Made by a program: the position numbers and the translations under genes. Under the pieces are notes generated by a model. That model searched no databases, was not told where the DNA came from, and worked only from the letters and a program-made list of their open reading frames with translations. 64,000 nt of DNA from NCBI GenBank assembly GCA_020746995.1, contig JAGPXD010000006.1, positions 2,418,001-2,482,000 of the forward strand, written 5' to 3'. The stretch is from Plectosphaerella cucumerina. Lineage: Eukaryota; Ascomycota; Sordariomycetes; Glomerellales; Plectosphaerellaceae. Shown here piece after piece: positions 53,805-64,000 of the stretch (positions are counted from its first letter, which is position 1; every line of letters begins with the position of its first letter).

Positions 53805-55782
53805 ATGTCGCGACTCATCTGTGAGCTTTCCCATCGCAAGCCGTCACGCCGCAATCCCGCTGACTTGTCGATGTAGCCACCGCGCTCTCGCTGCGGCGGG
53901 ACCCTCGGGTCCTCAAGCTCCCTCCTTACCTGTCGCTGCTTTGCATCATCGCTGGCGTCGCCTGGCTCTTCATGCTGCCCCTCAACGACTACTCCCGACG
54001 AACATACATCTCCGAAAACGCCTTGCTCCCCGGTCAGGTGCACGCATACTTCTCCGGCAGCGACCAGCACGTCTTCAGGGGATACAGGCACGAGACGAAC
54101 GCGCTGGAGAACAAGACGAATATTGAGTAGGTCGATTCGCCATGTACTCCTGACGAAGCGCATGCCTGACATCTACACTCCAGGATCAATGACTACCTCG
54201 GCGGCATTCTCGGCTCCTTCGGGCTCAAAGTCGGACGGCAGAACTACACCTACGAGTCGTCCGGCACCGAATACTCTGGCGAGAACGTCTACGCAATCCT
54301 TCAGGCCCCCCGCGGCGACGCCACCGAGGCCATCGTCCTCGTCACTCCCTGGCGTAACGTCAAGGGCGACTTCAACCGCATGGGCATCCCGCTCCTGCTG
54401 ACGCTCGCCCGTTACTTCAAGCGCTGGTCGCTCTGGTCCAAGGACATCATCTTTGTCGTGCCCCCTGACGCCCGTACCGGCACCCAGGCCTGGGTCGACG
54501 CCTACCACGACGCCCACGACCCCTCCCGCGTGGACAGTCTGCCCCTCAAGTCCGGCGCGCTCCAGGGCGCCATCGCCCTCGACTACGCCCAGGAGTCCCG
54601 CTTCAAGCACCTGCACATCGCCTACGACGGCGTCAACGGCCAGCTCCCCAACCTCGACCTGATCAACGCGGTCGCCAACATCGCCCAGGGCCAGATGGGC
54701 ATCCCTGTCGGCTTCCAGGAGATGTGGGACGTCAAGGGCGCCGACAAGTACGAGGCGCGCCTCCAGACCATGCTGCGCGGCATGCTCAAGCAGGGCCTTG
54801 GCTACGCCTCGGGCCCCCACAGCTCCTTCATCCCCTACCACGTCGACGCAGTAACTCTGCACCCCTTTGGCGACGGCTGGCAGGATGAGATGGCTATGGG
54901 CCGTGTCATAGAGGGCTCCTTTCGCAGTCTGAACAACCTGCTCGAGCACCTGCACCAGAGCTTCTTCTTCTACCTGCTCATGAACAAGGAGCGCTTCGTC
55001 AGCATCGGCACTTACCTCCCGAGCGCCATGATTCTGGCTGCGAACTTTAGCATCATGGCCATCTTCTTCTGGGTCAAGAGCGGCTATAAGGAGAATGATC
55101 CCGCTCTCGTGGCTGCTGAGAAGACGACTGAGAAGTCTGACGGCAAGAAGCCCGCGACGCTGCCCCCGGCGACGGTCGAGAGGGCCCTGACCCTGCCTCT
55201 CGGCATCGTCGTCTTCTGTCACTTCCTTGGCGCTCTGCCGCTGTTCGTCTTCAACAACCTCCCCGAATCTGTAAGTCTCCCGCGAAATCGCTATGCATAC
55301 TCCTCTAACATGCTCAGCTTCTCGCGCCGCTGTTCGGTGCCTTCTCCATGTTCAACGCCGCCCTTCCCCTTGTCCTCTCCACCGTCATCACCACTGCCTG
55401 GCGCCCCACCCTTCAACAGTACCATCTCGTAAAATCCTTCTCCCTCCTTCTTCTGGGCATGTTCCTCTCCGCCCTTGCCACCCTCAACTTCTCCCTCTCT
55501 CTTCTTGTCGGCGTCTTCGCTGCGCCCCTTTCCTTCATGCAGCCATGGCCCACCAATCCGGCCGCCCGCTACGCCTCGCTCGCCTTGCTGCAGCTCGTCA
55601 GCCCTCCTGCCGTCCTCTACACAGCTAGCAGCTACTTCGGACTCGACGTTGCCGTCGTTCTCAAGGAGGCTGCGTTCGGATGGGATGTGTGGGGCATGTA
55701 CACCCCCGTTGTAATGTGCTGCGTGTGGTGGCCCGCTTGGCTGGCAGGGTCGATTCTGGTGCTGGGACAGGCTTCCTCATAG
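53805..55782 (+). CDS. GAA1: GPI transamidase component Gaa1
   Basis: Four exons (53805-53820, 53877-54126, 54184-55270, 55318-55782) give 605 residues. The first exon is only 16 nt (MSRLI plus one base). An N-terminal membrane segment (YLSLLCIIAGVAWLFMLPL) is followed by the conserved luminal region: DYSRRTYISENALLPGQVH, EAIVLVTPWRN, WVDAYHD, GQLPNLDLIN and PHSSFIPYHVDAVTLH. Multiple C-terminal membrane segments follow. Gaa1 is an ER subunit that attaches GPI anchors to proteins. The luminal domain is M28-peptidase-like, and recent work treats it as the amide-forming part of the complex. Confidence 0.95.
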
Positions 55783-56020
55783 ACGAGGTATTGGGTTGGA
55801 AATGGTACGGAAAAGGAGTTGCACATAACTCTGCATCGGCTGAGGGGCTGCAACCTTCGGTTTCGTGTATGATACAGCGGTCATATGATTTCAAAAGCTC
55901 TTAATGTGCCTAGCAACGTGTCTGACCATGTCGTCCTAATCATCAAAGTGCACCGAGACGGATGAAATCAGAGGCCAGCACGCTGGATTGAATGTTGATG
56001 ATGTTCGTTAGGGGATTTGG

Positions 56021-56968
56021 CTATAGGGATGACCTGTCCTTCAACACCCATCGCTCACCATCCTGGGTCTGCGTCACCTTGCCTTCGCCTTGCAGCTTGT
56101 TGAGGATCTGCAAGACGCTACCGCATGCAGGAATATGCAGATACTCTGGCACATCGGCGTAAATGACCTTGACCAGGTCCATCGCCGTCCACTCATTCGG
56201 GCTCCCTCCAGTCTCAGCCGCAGCGTTGACGCCCTTCAACGTCTCAATGACCTGTGCCTCGCGCTGCTGCCGGTGGTGGATGTACTCGCGGACCTTTGCC
56301 GGGCCCTCCGGGATCACTGGGCCGTGGCCGGGATACGCTTTGCCCTTGAAGAGGCCGTGCATGCGCTCGAGGCTGGCGAGATATGTTGCGAGGTCCTCGA
56401 AGACGGCGGTGCCCTGGCCCAGGACGTTGTCTGCCGTGAACATGGCGTCCTCCTCGGAAAAGACAAAGACCATGTGGTCGACGGTGTGGCCAGGGGTGTG
56501 GTGGGCTGTGAGTGTGGCGCCCTCGACGGAGAATCGTTGACCGTCACAAATGTCCAGCTGCCCCTCCTGGGGCTGATGCTTGTAGACCTTGGCCCCCGGG
56601 CTCAGCGCCAGAAGGTCGTTGATGCCGCCGACGTGGTCATGGTGCCAGTGAGAGATGAGGAGAGACTCGATAGACGCCTGTTCCTGTTGCAGCACCCTCT
56701 TGATAGCGGCGGCCCACGACTCCTTGCCTTCGCCAGAGTCGATAAGGAGACGCCGGCTTCCGGTACCGATGAGATAGGTGTTAGTGCCCTGCAGGGTGAA
56801 CTTGCTCGGGTTTCCGCCGAGAATGCGGACCACTGCAGGGCTGAGCCTCTCCACCTCGGGGAGCTCGACAAGCTGGCCGGCCATTCTGCGAGGTGATTTG
56901 ATGCTGAAATATCGTGGTGATGATGCAATCTTGGACAATAAGGGACGGTAGAATAGGGCGGCAGACAT
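56021..56968 (-). CDS. LACTB2-like metallo-beta-lactamase-fold protein
   Basis: Single exon, 315 residues. The N-terminus (MSAALFYRPLLSKIASSPRY) is basic and hydrophobic, suggesting mitochondrial import; an internal start at Met29 would give a cytosolic form. Metal site: LLISHWHHDHVGGI (His107, His109, Asp111, His112), HHTPGHTVDH, FTADNVLGQGTAVFEDL and YPGHGPVIPEG. A C-terminal winged-helix-like region is typical of LACTB2. Human LACTB2 is a mitochondrial endoribonuclease. Related fungal MBL proteins also work as thioesterases next to polyketide synthases, but no such synthase is present here, so a housekeeping role is preferred. Confidence 0.88.
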   Translation of the reverse strand: MSAALFYRPLLSKIASSPRYFSIKSPRRMAGQLVELPEVERLSPAVVRILGGNPSKFTLQGTNTYLIGTGSRRLLIDSGEGKESWAAAIKRVLQQEQASIESLLISHWHHDHVGGINDLLALSPGAKVYKHQPQEGQLDICDGQRFSVEGATLTAHHTPGHTVDHMVFVFSEEDAMFTADNVLGQGTAVFEDLATYLASLERMHGLFKGKAYPGHGPVIPEGPAKVREYIHHRQQREAQVIETLKGVNAAAETGGSPNEWTAMDLVKVIYADVPEYLHIPACGSVLQILNKLQGEGKVTQTQDGERWVLKDRSSL

Positions 56969-58107
56969 GTGGTGAAGAAAGGTTGGATAGGTGAGACGGA
57001 ATTGGAAACTCTTTTAGACGAAGACCACGCACCAAGCTTTCAAGGGTAAGCAGTCACGTACACCCCTGATCAGCCGAGCATTTACCCCGCAAGATGTCGT
57101 GCTTGTTTGTAAAGCACAGCACAGTCAGGATGGAGGGGTGCTGTACAGACAGCAGGCAGTCATCGGCCTGCTAAGACGGCCGTCTTGATGCCGAGGTTCA
57201 AGCCCGCCACCACAAGATGCTGAGTCAAGCCCCGTGCAAGGTGAACCTTCCATGTGGCGGTGCATCCGCCGAAGCCGGTTCAAGCCGTGCCTGCCGTGTG
57301 AGGTGAGGTGCTCCCGCCACGCTCGAGCCTCTCTCCTGATGCCCCGCTGAATTTTCAATCCCGCCCACGCGACAGGGTCCCACGTCAGGACGCTGACGCG
57401 CTGGAACAACCCGGACCTTCAGGGGGTCGCGACCAAGCGATAAGCGCCTCTGGCTCCGATCAGGTGCCGATAAGCTAATTCACCCCTGCCACCTCACTGT
57501 TCACAGGGCTCTCGGTCGGGAACTTGAGCAGCAGCAGCAGCGGCGCCGCAGCTTGCATCATTCCCATCGGATCGGATCTTCAGGTCAGAGTGTACACACC
57601 ATCGCCTGGCTGGAGTAGAAGAGTTGCAACGGGAAGGGCCTATTGCTTCTGCCTTTACTTTTTTGTTCTCTGTCGAGACCTTCCAAGACCATCCCTCCGA
57701 GCCATTCCGTCTTGTGGTGGTTTGGCTCCTGCTGTCGCATAGGACCGGCCAGAATACGGCCTCAGGTAACAAGCCCAAGCCCGCCTCTCAACAATAGAAG
57801 TCGCGACAGCTCGCATCCCATTGAGCCCCTGGAACAATGGGATGATTTGCCAGCTCCAGAATATCCATTGCTTACTTGTCCAAACTTCCAAAGATTCCCG
57901 ACGCTCGAACTCTCCTTCTGTCCCGACACTTGCCAACGTCGATCTCCAACCCCAGAGCCTCGCTACACCTCGAGACTCTCGAAGCCGACCCCCCTCCTCC
58001 TCTTTCCTCTCCGAGAACATCCTGCCGCTTTCCAAGACGGAAGACAATAAATCGCATCTTTGGGAAGCACTTCGTTTCTACATAAATACTTTGGACAGAC
58101 GCCCACC
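56969..58107. promoter_or_regulatory. Divergent intergenic region
   Basis: About 1.1 kb between the LACTB2-like gene and UBP8. No supported gene or RNA. Confidence 0.4.
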
Positions 58108-59936
58108 ATGTCTGCTCGACCTACAACCCCCATGTCACCCAAGGTGGCGCGAGTCAAATCGCCTTCCCCGGGAATGCCCACATATGGCTGCGGTTCGTCA
58201 CGGGAGCCTTCCAGGATTGCGGCTGTCTTCCGTGGACTAACACCCTCTAGAACATGTACAAAGGCTCTTCTCGCAGTCGCCCGAGGTCATGAACCAGTCG
58301 GTCCACCACTACAAGATGATCTTGCGGAACATCTTCGAACAGATGCCCGTCGTGCCGCAAACCTCCAAGAGTGCCGAAGGCGCCGTCGTCACATCGCTCA
58401 CATCCAACTGTCTCTGTCTTCAGTGCTCGGCTATTGTCCAGGAAGACGAGCGGTTGAAGCATGGGAACAAGAAGAACCACCGGTTCTGTACGTGATCCGT
58501 CGTAGTCTTCCCCAAAACGTCGGGCAACATGGGCTGACCAATACCCTCAACAGTCGTCGACTCGAGGAGCGGCACTCTCTACTGCCAGATCTGCGACGAC
58601 CTCGTCTGGGACCCGACTCTCGAAGAACTGAGAGTACGGAAGATGGGTACCGGTACATTCTCCAGTGGGTTCCTAGCTGGTTCTCCCCCCCATCATCACA
58701 CCTTGCTGACCGATCCGACAACAGGCCGCAAGAGAAAACACGACGAGCTGTTCTCGGAAAGCCTCAAGGAGAGCCCCCTCTACATTTCTACCAATACCAC
58801 GACTGCCTCCTGTAAGGCGAACGGCCTTCGCGGAATTTACAATGCGGGCGCCACCTGCTACCAGAACGTCGTTCTGCAGAGCTTCCTCCACAATCCTGTT
58901 CTGCGCAACTTCTACCTCAGCGACGGCCACACGGACTGCGGCTTCCTTAACTGCTTGAGTTGCGCCATGGACGACATGTTCCAAGACTTCTACGCCGCCG
59001 AGAATACAAACGGTTTCACGGCGGCTAGCATCCTCTCGGGCTTCTGGATCTCGGAGAAGAAGGCATTCGAGAACCTCGTCACCACCAAGGAGCAGGACGC
59101 GCACGAGTTCTTCCAGTTCCTCGCCGAGGAGCTCCACGAGCGCAACGGAGACGGCCTGAAGCCCGAGACGGGCAGCGAGCACAGCTGCAACTGCATCGTC
59201 CATCAGACCTTCTACGGCAAGCTCCAGAGCACCACGACGTGCCAAAACTGCAAGGGCACCACCCACGCCGTCCAATCCTTCCTCGACCTCAGTCTCGGCC
59301 TCGAGAACATGGCGCACAAGAGGCTTAAGAAGGCCGGGCACAAGCCGCCGGTCCTCACGCTGCAAGACTGTCTGGAGGAGGAGTACATCAAGTCGGACAA
59401 GTGCGAGTATCGCTGCCACAACTGCAGTTCCATGCAGCAGGCAAGACGGCACACGAGCATCAAGAGGCTTCCTAACGTGCTCGCCATACAGCTCAAGGTA
59501 CGTGCACCCCTGGACCAGACCTAATTTCACATGCTTACTGTTTGCCACAGCGTTTCGAGTACAAGCAGGGCCGGCACGACAGGGCACCATCCAAGATTGA
59601 CACAAAGGTTAACTTCCCATTGCAACTGAACATGCTGCCCTATACGAACCGAGCCCGGGGCGACAACACCAAGGAGTCGATCGAGCTCGCCAGGTCCTGC
59701 ACCTACGACCTCCTCAGCGTCGTCGTCCACGTCGGGGAAATCGACACTGGTGAGTAGCCCCCTGTAACAAGAATGACCGGTCCTCACTGACCCTCCTAGG
59801 CCACTACGTCTCCTACTGCCGCGTCGGCGATCAATGGTTCAAGTTCAACGACCACAAGGTCGAGATGGCCTCCAAGTCAGACGTTCTCGCCTGCCAGCCC
59901 TACCTGCTCTTCTACATCATCCGCTCCCTCTCGTGA
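58108..59936 (+). CDS. UBP8: SAGA-type ubiquitin hydrolase Ubp8
   Basis: Six exons (58108-58192, 58251-58487, 58554-58646, 58725-59497, 59551-59749, 59800-59936) give 507 residues. An N-terminal zinc finger (ZnF-UBP) is visible: GCEHVQRLF, CLCLQCSA, RFFVDSRSGTLYCQICDDLVW. The USP catalytic domain starts at GLRGIYNAGATCYQNVVLQS with the catalytic Cys. EQDAHEFFQFLAEELH follows, then two zinc-binding CxxC pairs (CQNCKG, CHNCSS). It ends with GHYVSYCRVGDQWFKFNDHK carrying the catalytic His and Asn/Asp. Zn finger plus USP is the Ubp8/USP22 layout, which removes ubiquitin from histone H2B in SAGA. Confidence 0.95.
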
Positions 59937-60313
59937 GCCCCTCGCCAGACGGCCACCCGTGCAGCAGCAGCAGTACCGGGCGGCTTTGATACCCCGAAAT
60001 TTCCTTGCAGAGTGACAGCATGCATGGCCCGGTGGGCGGAGGGTCGAACAGGGGAGGTGTCAGGATGTTGCAACTGGTTTGATTAGCATTACTCCCGGCG
60101 TTGGACAGAAAACGGGGCGCACGACTGCATATTGGCCCCCGGACAGCGAGGGCCTATGCCGTCGGATCTTTTCTTTTTGCTTTTGAGGAGTTGAACTGTA
60201 CAGCATAGGACGGGCGAGAGCCAATTCATTATTCGTTGATTTTTACCATTCGTCTACCGATGTTTACCGTACGCCTAGGTATCTAGCAGAGAACCGTTTG
60301 TCATCTAGCTCTC
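59937..60313. other. Convergent 3' flanks
   Basis: About 375 bp between the UBP8 and EFM5 stop codons. Nothing else was seen. Confidence 0.4.
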
Positions 60314-61363
60314 TCAAGCCACCCACTTCCAGTGCTCACACTCAAAGTTTGAGTAGCAGTAGAACTCGTTGCTGAGACCGCGGGCGTGCACCGGCTCATA
60401 GTTCGTCGTCTTGACGCCGAAGCTCTTGTAGACCTTGTTGACGAGGTCCTTCATGCGCTCGCCCGTGCAGACGATGACCTTGTTGGACTTTGAGTTGGGG
60501 TTCGCCATCCATCGGGCGGTCAGGGCAGCTGGCCGTCGTCAGTTTTTGAGTATCCCGTGATGGAAGAAACCCGCTTACCCTTTGTCTGGCAGTCCTCGCT
60601 CAGGAATGGCGGGTCGATGATGATGCGGTCCGCGATGCCCTTGAACTCGCCTGTTCGGAGTTAGCTCTCTATCCCCCGCATGACCGCGGGGAAGACGCAC
60701 CTGGCAGCTTGAAGGGGTACATGAAGTCGTAGAACTCAAACTCGGGGAACACGTCGAAGCGCTTATCGTGCTCCAGAAGAATAATCCTCGGCCTGGGCCG
60801 GCCAGGCTCGTACTTGTTCTGCACGCAGTAAGCATCGAGAATAAGACGCAAGGTCGTCACCACCTACCACCAAGTTCTTCATCGCCACAAAGACGCTCGG
60901 CGCCGAAATGACAGCGACGACCTCATCCTCGCCCGCGCCCTCGAGCAGCTTGCTCGCGAAATGACCAGCCGTTTCATCGGAATACTTCAAAAATCAGACA
61001 TTGTCCCATCACTTATCCACGCGCCGCCGTGCGGGTGCGCCAAACTCACCCAGAACTGTGACTCGTTCCAGTCCTCTGTAAAGATGTCCATGGACAGCGG
61101 CACCGCCTCGAGGGCCTTCCTCTCCGCCTCGGCCTTCAGGCGCTCAAACTCTTTGGTGCGCGCGTCCTGCTCGGCCGTGAAGGCCGCCAGCGCCTCCAGG
61201 GCGTGGGAGGAGAGGGTGCTGAAGGGGGTGGGTGTCAGTCAAATCAGTGCGATGACGGGAACCCGACGCAAGGGCGCGGGGCCGGGGAGGGCGGGGGACG
61301 GGGGACGACCTAGTGCCCGAAATGGACTTACATGGGCTCGTCGTCGCTGTCGTCGCCGGTCAT
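60314..61363 (-). CDS. EFM5: eEF1A lysine methyltransferase Efm5-like
   Basis: Six exons (61332-61363, 61050-61218, 60868-60984, 60701-60818, 60579-60650, 60314-60528) give 240 residues. One intron has an AAG acceptor at 60985-60987. Conserved parts are TLSSHALEALAAFTAEQD, DWNESQFWYSDETA, PSVFVAMKNL, RIILLEHDKRFDVFPEFEF, RIIIDPPFLSEDC (the DPPF catalytic motif) and a C-terminal NEFYCYSNFECEHWKWV. This is the N6AMT2/Efm5 family, which methylates Lys79 of elongation factor 1A in yeast. Confidence 0.93.
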
Positions 61364-61755
61364 TGTGCGGGATTCGGTGATGGGTGTGGTGTCTTGTCCG
61401 GGGAGACTGTGTTTGATGCCCTTTGAAAACTTTTACCGCTTGGCCACGGCGAACTTTTCCGCCGGGTAGTGCTTTGCATCGCGCGTCGTGGAGACCAAAA
61501 TCCACCATGCCGAATTCTTCTTACTACACGGAAACACTATCAGCCACATTGACGCCCAAAACATCGACATGAAGTTTTTTTCTCGATTGAACAAACAATG
61601 AATTGCCAATGCCCTATGAATTGTACACGGGCCAAAGGCTGGCCGGCACCTCTTTCGCTTCTGCGTCTAGTTCACTGCTTTATTTACATTGCGCCAGCTG
61701 CCCCTAGAGATTAGGCAGGGCCACTACACCACCATCGACAAATGAAACCGGCTCA
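61364..61755. other. Intergenic region
   Basis: About 390 bp: EFM5 promoter on the left and 3' flank of the complex I subunit on the right. Confidence 0.4.
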
Positions 61756-63272
61756 TCAGAGCTCGTCGCCGACGTGGATGTACTTCCTCTCTTCCCTCTT
61801 CTCCTTCTCCGTCGCCGGAGGGAGGTCGTAGAAGCTGCTGCTGCGGAATCCTTGCTGCGGGTGGGTTAGCGATCGATACTCTTTCTTCGAAAGGCATGGC
61901 GGAACGTACCAGGTAGTGGTATGTGAACTTGCTGATGTCACCGGGCTCGATGCCGAGGTCCTTGAAGGTCTTGGCCGACTCGTCGTAGACCTGGTCGTGG
62001 AACTCGCGCTCGATCTCGTCGGCCGAGGTAATGTCCCACCACAGGAAGCGGTTGATGAGGGTGGCCAGAGGCTTGAAGGCGATCTTGGGAATGTTGAAGT
62101 GCTTGCGCTCCTTGAAAATCTCACGGTCGACCATGGCGGCAATCTCGTACATGGCGTACTCCTTGGGGCCGTTCAGCTCATAGGTCTGGCCGGCGGTGCT
62201 GTCGTCGTAGAGCATCAGCTCTAGGGCGTGTCCGACGTCCAGGGACTGTATACGGTTAGGCTCAGATGTCTCTGCATGTGAGGGCTTCGGCAAAACCTAC
62301 GTGAACGGGCGAGAACCTCTCCTGCATGTTGTTGGCAGTGAAGAGGTTCAGCGCGTGCGCCAGCCTCAGCAGGAGCTTGTCCTCGAAGCCGAAGATGGGG
62401 GCCGGCCTGACGATTGTCGTCTCGGGGAAGATGCTGCGAGCGACCTGCTCGCCCTGGGCCTGGAGGGGCGTTAGCATTGTTGCCTTGGGGAAAGAGGCGG
62501 GAGGAACGTGCCTTGGTGCGGTAGAACTCGGACGGCGAGTCGAGGGCGGCGCTGTGGCTGGACATGTGGATGTACCTGTCGACGTCGTACTTGGCAACGG
62601 CCTCGACTATCCTCTCGGTTCCCTCAACGTGGACATCTTCCAGAGTGAAGTTCCTGTTCCCGTCTTAGCATGTGTGTTTCCTCGCGTTTCTTGGCTCCGA
62701 TGCGTACTTGGTAGGGTAGTTGCGGCCGATGAGGTTGTAGACGACGTCGGAGTGCCTGACGCTCTGCTCGATCGACTCGGTGTTGCGCATATCCCACTCG
62801 GTGAAGACGATGCGGCCGAGATCACCAGTGAGCTTGAGATGGCGCTTGGCCATTTCCTCGCGGAAGGGAATGATGACGGTGCATCCCTGGCGTGCTGTCG
62901 CAGACTGTGAGCTCAATGCCGACGGTTCGCGTGGTTCTTTCGGTCCATACCCAGTCTGTTCACGATGTAACGACCGACCTGGCCGGTTGCGCCAAAAACG
63001 GTAGCCGTGTGGCCTGGACGGTATGTTTAGTATGTAGGTCGTGAAGAGCGCGCGTCCGAAGCTGACATACCGCCGAGAGACATCCTGCGAGGGAGAAAAG
63101 TCAGCACGTATGCCTCTGAGCGTCAATTGGTCTCCTAGACGTACCTGCCGCCATTGCCTCGCAGGATGGGCTTGCCGGTCCTGGTGATGGCAACATCGGA
63201 AATGGGCTGCCGCCTCAGCACATTGGGTGCGATCTTCTTGGTCGACCGCACGGCGGTCTGGAGGGAAGCCAT
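61756..63272 (-). CDS. nuo-40: Mitochondrial complex I 40 kDa subunit (NDUFA9 homologue)
   Basis: Eight exons: 63145-63272, 63071-63084, 62951-63013, 62708-62894, 62512-62653, 62301-62459, 61910-62245 and 61756-61854. They total 1128 nt, or 375 residues. Exon 2 is a 14-nt micro-exon, and the intron after exon 5 starts with GC (GCACGT..CCAG). The presequence (MASLQTAVRSTKKIAPNVLR) precedes GHTATVFGATGQVGRYIVNR, the nucleotide-binding fold. NLIGRNYPTKNFTLEDVHVE, DRYIHMSSHSA, FYRTKAQGEQVARSIFPETT and TSADEIEREFHDQVYDE follow. NDUFA9-type subunits bind NADPH and stabilise the peripheral-membrane arm junction of complex I. Confidence 0.95.
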
Positions 63273-63851
63273 CTTTGAGTTGTCAAAAGAGGGCCTGAAG
63301 GGGTTGGGATCCCAATTGACTGGCAGCGGTGCCTGGGGTTCGGGTATCGTCGTCAATCGAGCTCTCTCACGGTTCGTTGCTCCGGCCCTTGCACCTTGGT
63401 GTTGCTTGCCGGATGGGCCAATGAGAGGTCACGTGTTGGTCAAGGCCCATTCCAGCTGAGTCATCCCTCATCGAAGCGGCAAAACCACGGCGACGAAGGA
63501 GGCTCGGTGGGTCCAGGCCTGCCCCCTGCCGTTTGGTGCTGGGGGACCTGGGACGTGCGCCGATGGCGGGCAGGCAGGCTGCCAGTCAGCCGCGTTGACT
63601 TGACGCAACGCCGCAACACCAGCTGTAGCTTCCATCCAACACCACACCTCCCCCATCACGATCCCCGAATCAACAACCCGCACCAATCGACACGCTTCTG
63701 CTCGCCAAAGCGGACTACGAAGCTCCTACGAAGATCTTTGTCGGAACCGTCTGACGATACTCCCTTCCGACAGCACGGAGCTCTCCAAGCTTCCATTTCC
63801 CGCACCCTTGCCCCCCAGAAGCTCGGAAGCTGCAGCTTCACCGCAGCCAAG
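63273..63851. promoter_or_regulatory. Divergent promoter region nuo-40/RPN9
   Basis: About 580 bp between two divergent housekeeping genes. The right part carries C/A-rich leader sequence before the ATG at 63852. Confidence 0.4.
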
Positions 63852-64000
63852 ATGAGCAACGATGCGATCCCCGAATTCCTCGCCCAGCAGCACGACAAGA
63901 CGCCCGAGGACCTGCAGCCCCTCGTCCTAGACTTTGAGAACTTCTGGGAGCGGAAACTGTGGCACCAGCTTACAAACGCCCTGATCGAGTTTTTCGATGA
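63852..64000 (+). CDS. RPN9: 26S proteasome lid subunit Rpn9, 5' part only
   Basis: The ATG at 63852 opens MSNDAIPEFLAQQHDKTPE, then LQPLVLDFENFWERKLWHQL and TNALIEFF, running off the right edge after ~49 codons. This is the conserved N-terminus of Rpn9/PSMD13, a PCI-domain subunit of the proteasome regulatory particle. Only the first exon is in the window. Confidence 0.88.
   Translation, partial: MSNDAIPEFLAQQHDKTPEDLQPLVLDFENFWERKLWHQLTNALIEFFD

Noticed and set aside
54173..55222. 349-codon open frame opposite GAA1
   Set aside because: Antisense shadow of a GC3-biased exon. Composition is Val/Glu/Asp/Gly-rich and no domain is visible.
56021..56968. MBL protein as part of a polyketide cluster
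   Set aside because: No polyketide synthase or tailoring genes are nearby. The sequence and neighbours fit a LACTB2-type housekeeping gene.
58673..59605. 310-codon open frame opposite UBP8
   Set aside because: Shadow frame spanning a UBP8 exon-intron boundary. It has no start context or recognisable domain.
1..64000. CRISPR arrays, bacterial operons or phage genes
   Set aside because: No direct-repeat arrays or Shine-Dalgarno-led operons are present. Introns throughout show eukaryotic nuclear DNA.

Overview
This is a stretch of nuclear DNA from a filamentous ascomycete, most likely a plant-associated member of the Sordariomycetes. The evidence is many short introns (about 50-70 bp, GT..AG with CTRAC-like branch sites), a GC-rich coding style and a characteristic set of proteins (Zn(II)2Cys6 regulator, DASH subunit Dam1, Gaa1, Ubp8, Rpn9, Bud20, complex I 40 kDa subunit, a cellobiose-dehydrogenase-like flavocytochrome). 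The genus cannot be fixed from sequence reading alone. All exon coordinates were assembled by hand from splice signals and reading-frame continuity, and in nearly all models the exon lengths sum to whole codons.

Left part (1-28.2 kb) is accessory and nutritional. It opens with a divergent pair: a trypsin-like-triad protein running off the left edge and a C-terminal transmembrane protein. Then come a sugar transporter, a secreted Asp-box (BNR) propeller protein, and a compact four-gene group at 8.7-16.4 kb: aspartate-type aminotransferase, HpcH/HpaI aldolase, Zn2Cys6 regulator and amino-acid permease. This group looks like a self-contained amino-acid catabolic cluster. It is followed by a roughly 400-bp inverted duplication with one RIP-like decayed arm, a small secreted Ala/Pro-rich protein, an intronless flavocytochrome gene of the cellobiose dehydrogenase type, an MBL-fold hydrolase and a monocarboxylate-type MFS transporter.

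Middle part (28.7-40.0 kb) is a block of decaying genes. It holds remnants of a PF00144 serine hydrolase and an anhydro-N-acetylmuramate kinase, a DHA1-type MFS transporter with two nonsense codons, a protein-ribulosamine 3-kinase with two TAG codons, a fragment of an SRPK-like kinase, and a nearly complete SRPK-like kinase with one TGA. Two small secreted cysteine-containing proteins lie among them and appear intact.

Right part (40.5-64 kb) is conserved housekeeping: mitochondrial PP2C (Ptc5 type), aconitase, an NmrA-like protein, Bud20, Dam1, rhomboid Rbd2, Gaa1, a LACTB2-like MBL protein, Ubp8, Efm5, complex I 40 kDa subunit and the start of Rpn9. All of these look intact. The boundary between the decayed block and the housekeeping block lies at about 40.1-40.5 kb.
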